From Flavobacteriales bacterium UBA1937 (GTDB lineage: Bacteria; Bacteroidota; Bacteroidia; Flavobacteriales; Weeksellaceae), in NCBI GenBank assembly GCA_002337005.1, contig DDFD01000105.1:1-34360 (forward strand): DNA of 34,360 bases, written 5' to 3'. Positions 32,018 to 34,360 of this stretch are shown here, in pieces; the stretch's first letter is position 1, and each line of letters opens with the position of its first letter. The notes under the pieces were generated by a model that had not been told where the DNA came from, did not search any database, and worked only from the letters and a program-made list of their open reading frames with translations. A program made the position numbers and the translations under genes.

Positions 32018-32920
32018 ATGGATTGGAATGAAACGATTGAGAATTTTTCGAACTTTCTAAAGTTCGAGAGAAATTTCTCAGACAATACTCTCGATGCGTA
32101 CATCAGAGATATTAAAAAATTTAGCCTTTATGCTGAAAAAAACCTTGATAGCTATAAGCCAAAAGCAATTACCTATGAAGATTTGCAAGAATATTTAATT
32201 TTGCAGTCTAAACAAAAAATCAGCGAAAGAACACAAGCAAGATGGATTTCTTCTATCAAATCATTCTTCAAGTATCTTCTAGAAGAAGAAATAAGAGATG
32301 ATAATCCTGCTACTTTACTAGAAGGTCCAAAGTTAGGACTTTACCTTCCTGATACGCTTAGTGTAGAAGATGTAGAACGAATTACTAAAAACATCAATTT
32401 AAGCACAGACTTAGGGGTAAGAAACCAGTGCATGGTAGAAGTTTTGTACGGATGCGGACTACGCGTTTCAGAACTAATAGAACTGAAAATTTCCGATATT
32501 AACTTCAAAGAAGGATTCTTAAAAGTGGAAGGAAAAGGTCAAAAAGTAAGGTATGTTCCTCTAGCAAAATACACCTCACATTTAATTAAAAACTACATAG
32601 ATAATGTGAGAGTTAATAGTAAAATTAATAAAAAATACGAAGACATTTTGTTTCTAAACAGCAGAGGCTCTTCTATGTCTAGAGTAATAGTTTTTATTAT
32701 CATCAAGGAATTGGCAGACAGAGCAGGAATCAGAAAAAATATTTCTCCGCACACTTTTCGTCATTCTTTTGCGACTCATATGTTACAAAATGGTGCAGAT
32801 TTACGTTTTATACAAGAAATGCTTGGTCATTCTAGTATTACCACTACCGAAATTTACACTCATTTAAATACAGAAGAGTTACATGACACGATTTTAAAAT
32901 ATCATCCTAGAAATATATGA
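32018..32920 (+). CDS. xerD: Site-specific tyrosine recombinase XerD
   Basis: Resolves chromosome dimers at dif with XerC. 300 residues. The N-terminal SAM-like domain (FSNFLKFERNFSDNTLDAYI) precedes the catalytic domain. Catalytic residues: Arg149 in GCGLRVSELIELK, Lys in EGKGQKVRYVPL, His245 and Arg248 in HTFRHSFATHML, His271 in LGHSSITTTEIYTHL, and nucleophile Tyr280. This pattern, with HTFRHSFATH and no neighbouring excision genes or attachment repeats, indicates housekeeping XerD rather than a phage integrase. It overlaps the Nudix gene by 4 bp (ATGA), so the two are translationally coupled. Confidence 0.95.
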   Translation: MDWNETIENFSNFLKFERNFSDNTLDAYIRDIKKFSLYAEKNLDSYKPKAITYEDLQEYLILQSKQKISERTQARWISSIKSFFKYLLEEEIRDDNPATLLEGPKLGLYLPDTLSVEDVERITKNINLSTDLGVRNQCMVEVLYGCGLRVSELIELKISDINFKEGFLKVEGKGQKVRYVPLAKYTSHLIKNYIDNVRVNSKINKKYEDILFLNSRGSSMSRVIVFIIIKELADRAGIRKNISPHTFRHSFATHMLQNGADLRFIQEMLGHSSITTTEIYTHLNTEELHDTILKYHPRNI

Positions 32921-33426
32921 AACACTTAAAATTTTGTCCGAAGTGTGGAAAAGACTCCCTCATTTTTGATGGAGAAAAAAAATTCTCTTGCAGCCATTGT
33001 GATTTCGTAATGTATCACAATTGTGCTGCAGCAGTAGCTGTAGTGATAAGATGCGGCGATGAGGTTTTCTTAACCAAAAGAAATCAAAATCCTAAAATTG
33101 GGAAATTAGATTTAGCTGGTGGCTTTACAGACCCAAAAGAAAGCGCCGAAAACACCTGCGCTAGAGAACTTTGGGAAGAATTAAAACTAGAAATTGACAC
33201 CAAAAAACTAAAATTTCTAATGAGTTTGCCTAATGTTTATCACTACAAAGAAATAGATTACAACACACTAGACTTATTTTTTGAATATGAAGTGGAAGAA
33301 AAATTTGAAGTAAAAGATTTAGAACTCCACGAAATTTCTGAAACCATCTGGATTAAAAAATCAGAAATTAATCTAAATGATATTGCGTTTGATTCTCAAA
33401 GAAAATTTTTGGAATCTTACCTATAA
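32917..33426 (+). CDS. Nudix hydrolase with N-terminal zinc ribbon
   Basis: 169 residues, cytoplasmic. A zinc ribbon is formed by Cys7, Cys10, Cys25 and Cys28 (CPKCG and CSHC). The Nudix box is G69-x5-E75-x7-R83-E84-x2-E87-E88-x-x-L91, with Lys90 where Gly is usual; the metal-binding RELWEEL core is intact. The layout resembles NudC-like or ADP-ribose/NADH pyrophosphatase relatives, but the substrate is not readable. Its start overlaps the xerD stop in ATGA. A bidirectional terminator follows. Confidence 0.88.
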   Translation: MKHLKFCPKCGKDSLIFDGEKKFSCSHCDFVMYHNCAAAVAVVIRCGDEVFLTKRNQNPKIGKLDLAGGFTDPKESAENTCARELWEELKLEIDTKKLKFLMSLPNVYHYKEIDYNTLDLFFEYEVEEKFEVKDLELHEISETIWIKKSEINLNDIAFDSQRKFLESYL

Positions 33427-33429
33427 AAC

Positions 33430-33457
33430 AAAAAGCTCCAAAAAATGGAGCTTTTTT
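33430..33457. terminator. Bidirectional terminator
   Basis: AAAAAGCTCCA (33430-33440) pairs with TGGAGCTTTTT (33446-33456) over five As. It serves the Nudix gene (plus) and the haem protein gene (minus, ends 33463). Confidence 0.85.
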
Positions 33458-33462
33458 CATAT

Positions 33463-33912
33463 TTAGAATTTGCCAGATTTCTGTAATTGTTTGAAATAAT
33501 CATTAAAAAACTTTCTTTGTGCATCTGTAAGATCAGCTTCAGGATGCATTGGCAAATAACCTTTTAATGGCATTTCCTTACTTTCTACGGTTTCCATAAT
33601 ATCATCTAAGATGTGATTCTTTTGGTCTGTGTTATAAGTAGTCCAAACAGAAAAATTCACTCTTTCTCTACCTTCGTTGATGTGATGCTTCACAGACCAA
33701 GAAATAGGGGCTAAATAAGCATACTTAGGATATTTCACTTCGTTAGAATGGCAATCATAACACGCATTTTTTAGAATTTGTGCTACTTCTTTTGGCGGTT
33801 TTATAACATCTACAAAATTCTGAGCTTTATCTACCGGCTTGTTGGTTCTATCAATCGGGATGAGCTGTATCGCCACGAAAATCCCTAAAATCCAAAATAC
33901 TATTTTTTTCAT
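33463..33912 (-). CDS. Haem-binding domain (c-type haem) protein
   Basis: 149 residues with an N-terminal hydrophobic segment (residues 3-20) that is a signal or anchor. CYDCH at 51-55 is a CxxCH haem c attachment site in KNACYDCHSNEVKYPKYAYL, followed by AYLAPISWSVKHHINEGRERVNFS and EMPLKGYLPMHPEADLTDAQ, whose Met may be the distal ligand. This order matches the Haem_bd domain found in many Bacteroidota. It is probably a periplasmic electron carrier of unknown partner. It is 3 bp after the Ig-like gene on the same strand and shares a terminator with the Nudix gene. Confidence 0.88.
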   Translation of the reverse strand: MKKIVFWILGIFVAIQLIPIDRTNKPVDKAQNFVDVIKPPKEVAQILKNACYDCHSNEVKYPKYAYLAPISWSVKHHINEGRERVNFSVWTTYNTDQKNHILDDIMETVESKEMPLKGYLPMHPEADLTDAQRKFFNDYFKQLQKSGKF

Positions 33913-33915
33913 CTT

Positions 33916-34360
33916 TTATTTTATTTCCCAGTCTTCTTCTATGGTCCAGAGTGGTCTTACTTCTATTGTTTTTTCATAAATATAGATTGGCTCTGCTAAA
34001 ATATTGTTTGCAAAATCAGCTTCGTCCCAGATTCCATTTCCGTTTTCATCTACTTTTATTCTTGCAATGTACACCGCTGGTTTTAAATTGGTGAAAGAAA
34101 CCATATCATCATTGGTGTATTTAGAATACAGCACCTCTCCTTTTTCGTTGGTCAATTCTACCCAAAATTTTGATTTTGGCTTATTCACAAATTTCTTGAT
34201 GACAAAACCGCCATAGTTTTCTGGTTTATCTGCCTGGAATTCAAATTTATAAGATTTTACAATTCCTTCAAAATAAGATTTCACAGAACCCTTTATTACG
34301 GTTAAAGCATATTTTTTAGTCGGTTTAAAGTCCGCTGAAACCAATATTTCGTAAGGATTT
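33916..34360 (-). CDS. C-terminal part of a secreted Ig-like domain protein, partial
   Basis: The frame runs off the window: upstream of residue VSADFKPTKKYAL it continues as NPYEI to base 34360 without a stop or a credible start. The visible 148 residues are beta-rich, with YGGFVIKKF, VSFTNLKPAVYIARIKVDEN and a calcium-loop-like DENGNGIWDEADF. The end, RPLWTIEEDWEIK, matches large flavobacterial Ig-like proteins as I remember them. Those are exported, often lipoproteins, of unknown function. Start and signal lie outside. It precedes the haem protein gene by 3 bp. Confidence 0.8.
   Translation of the reverse strand, partial: NPYEILVSADFKPTKKYALTVIKGSVKSYFEGIVKSYKFEFQADKPENYGGFVIKKFVNKPKSKFWVELTNEKGEVLYSKYTNDDMVSFTNLKPAVYIARIKVDENGNGIWDEADFANNILAEPIYIYEKTIEVRPLWTIEEDWEIK

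Noticed and set aside
32018..32920. Integrase of a mobile element
   Set aside because: Its sequence pattern is XerD-like, it has housekeeping neighbours, and no attachment-site repeats or mobile genes are seen nearby.

Overview
The window is a piece of a low-GC, chromosomal Bacteroidota genome, most likely a member of Flavobacteriales close to Chryseobacterium or Cloacibacterium (Weeksellaceae). The basis is the content (DUF6089 next to uppS, a GLPGLI-family protein, a zinc-ligand-poor DksA homologue, a long IleRS, a haem-binding-domain protein, a flavobacterial Ig-like protein) and the many TAnnTTTG promoter boxes, which are the Bacteroidota -7 element. There are no rRNA or tRNA genes, CRISPR arrays, transposases or prophage genes. 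Most of the window is housekeeping, with a few accessory genes set into it.

Layout. 1-1492 (minus): the C-terminally truncated uppS and an outer-membrane DUF6089 protein. 1703-8281 (minus): a compact polysaccharide locus of a Wzc-type tyrosine autokinase, Wza-type export lipoprotein, WecA/TagO-type sugar-1-phosphate transferase, EpsG-like polymerase and one family 2 glycosyltransferase. Upstream on the same strand lie a degenerate arginase-fold protein, an acyltransferase-3 protein and topA (8356-13090), with gaps of at most 74 nt from topA to wzc. 13227-21130 (plus): a DUF2062 membrane protein, ileS, a DksA-like regulator, a small DUF6576-type membrane protein, lspA, a SanA/YdcF-like protein, a barstar-family protein and trpS, followed by an APC permease (21163-22899). 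22939-28917 (minus): a GLPGLI protein with a small secreted cysteine protein, a YjjG-type HAD phosphatase, an unlisted 44-residue protein behind an ECF-like sigma factor, an outer-membrane-like protein, metK under a probable SAM-II-type riboswitch, and oxyR. 29101-33426 (plus): catalase (divergent from oxyR), a crotonase, a dCMP-deaminase-type protein, xerD and a Nudix hydrolase. 33463-34360 (minus): a c-type haem protein and the C-terminal part of an Ig-like protein.

How parts work together. UppS makes the undecaprenyl carrier, the WecA/TagO enzyme loads it, the glycosyltransferase extends it, EpsG polymerises, and Wza/Wzc export and regulate chain length; no flippase is present here. OxyR, with both redox cysteines, very probably controls the divergent catalase. 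MetK is probably regulated by its own product through the leader RNA.

The most unusual signals are: (i) degenerate 7-bp tandem repeats in intergenic gaps near ileS/dksA and trpS, with a 35-bp array of the same repeat family inserted in frame in the ileS editing region; (ii) a 12-bp microsatellite encoding a pure Gly-Tyr tail on the Wzc kinase; (iii) a structured leader with mutually exclusive pairings at the sigma-factor start codon, followed by a 44-residue ORF behind a second hairpin; (iv) an orphan barstar-domain protein with an unrecognised N-terminal half; and (v) a small secreted four-cysteine protein paired with a GLPGLI protein. All assignments come from reading the sequence and family knowledge; no database search was run.
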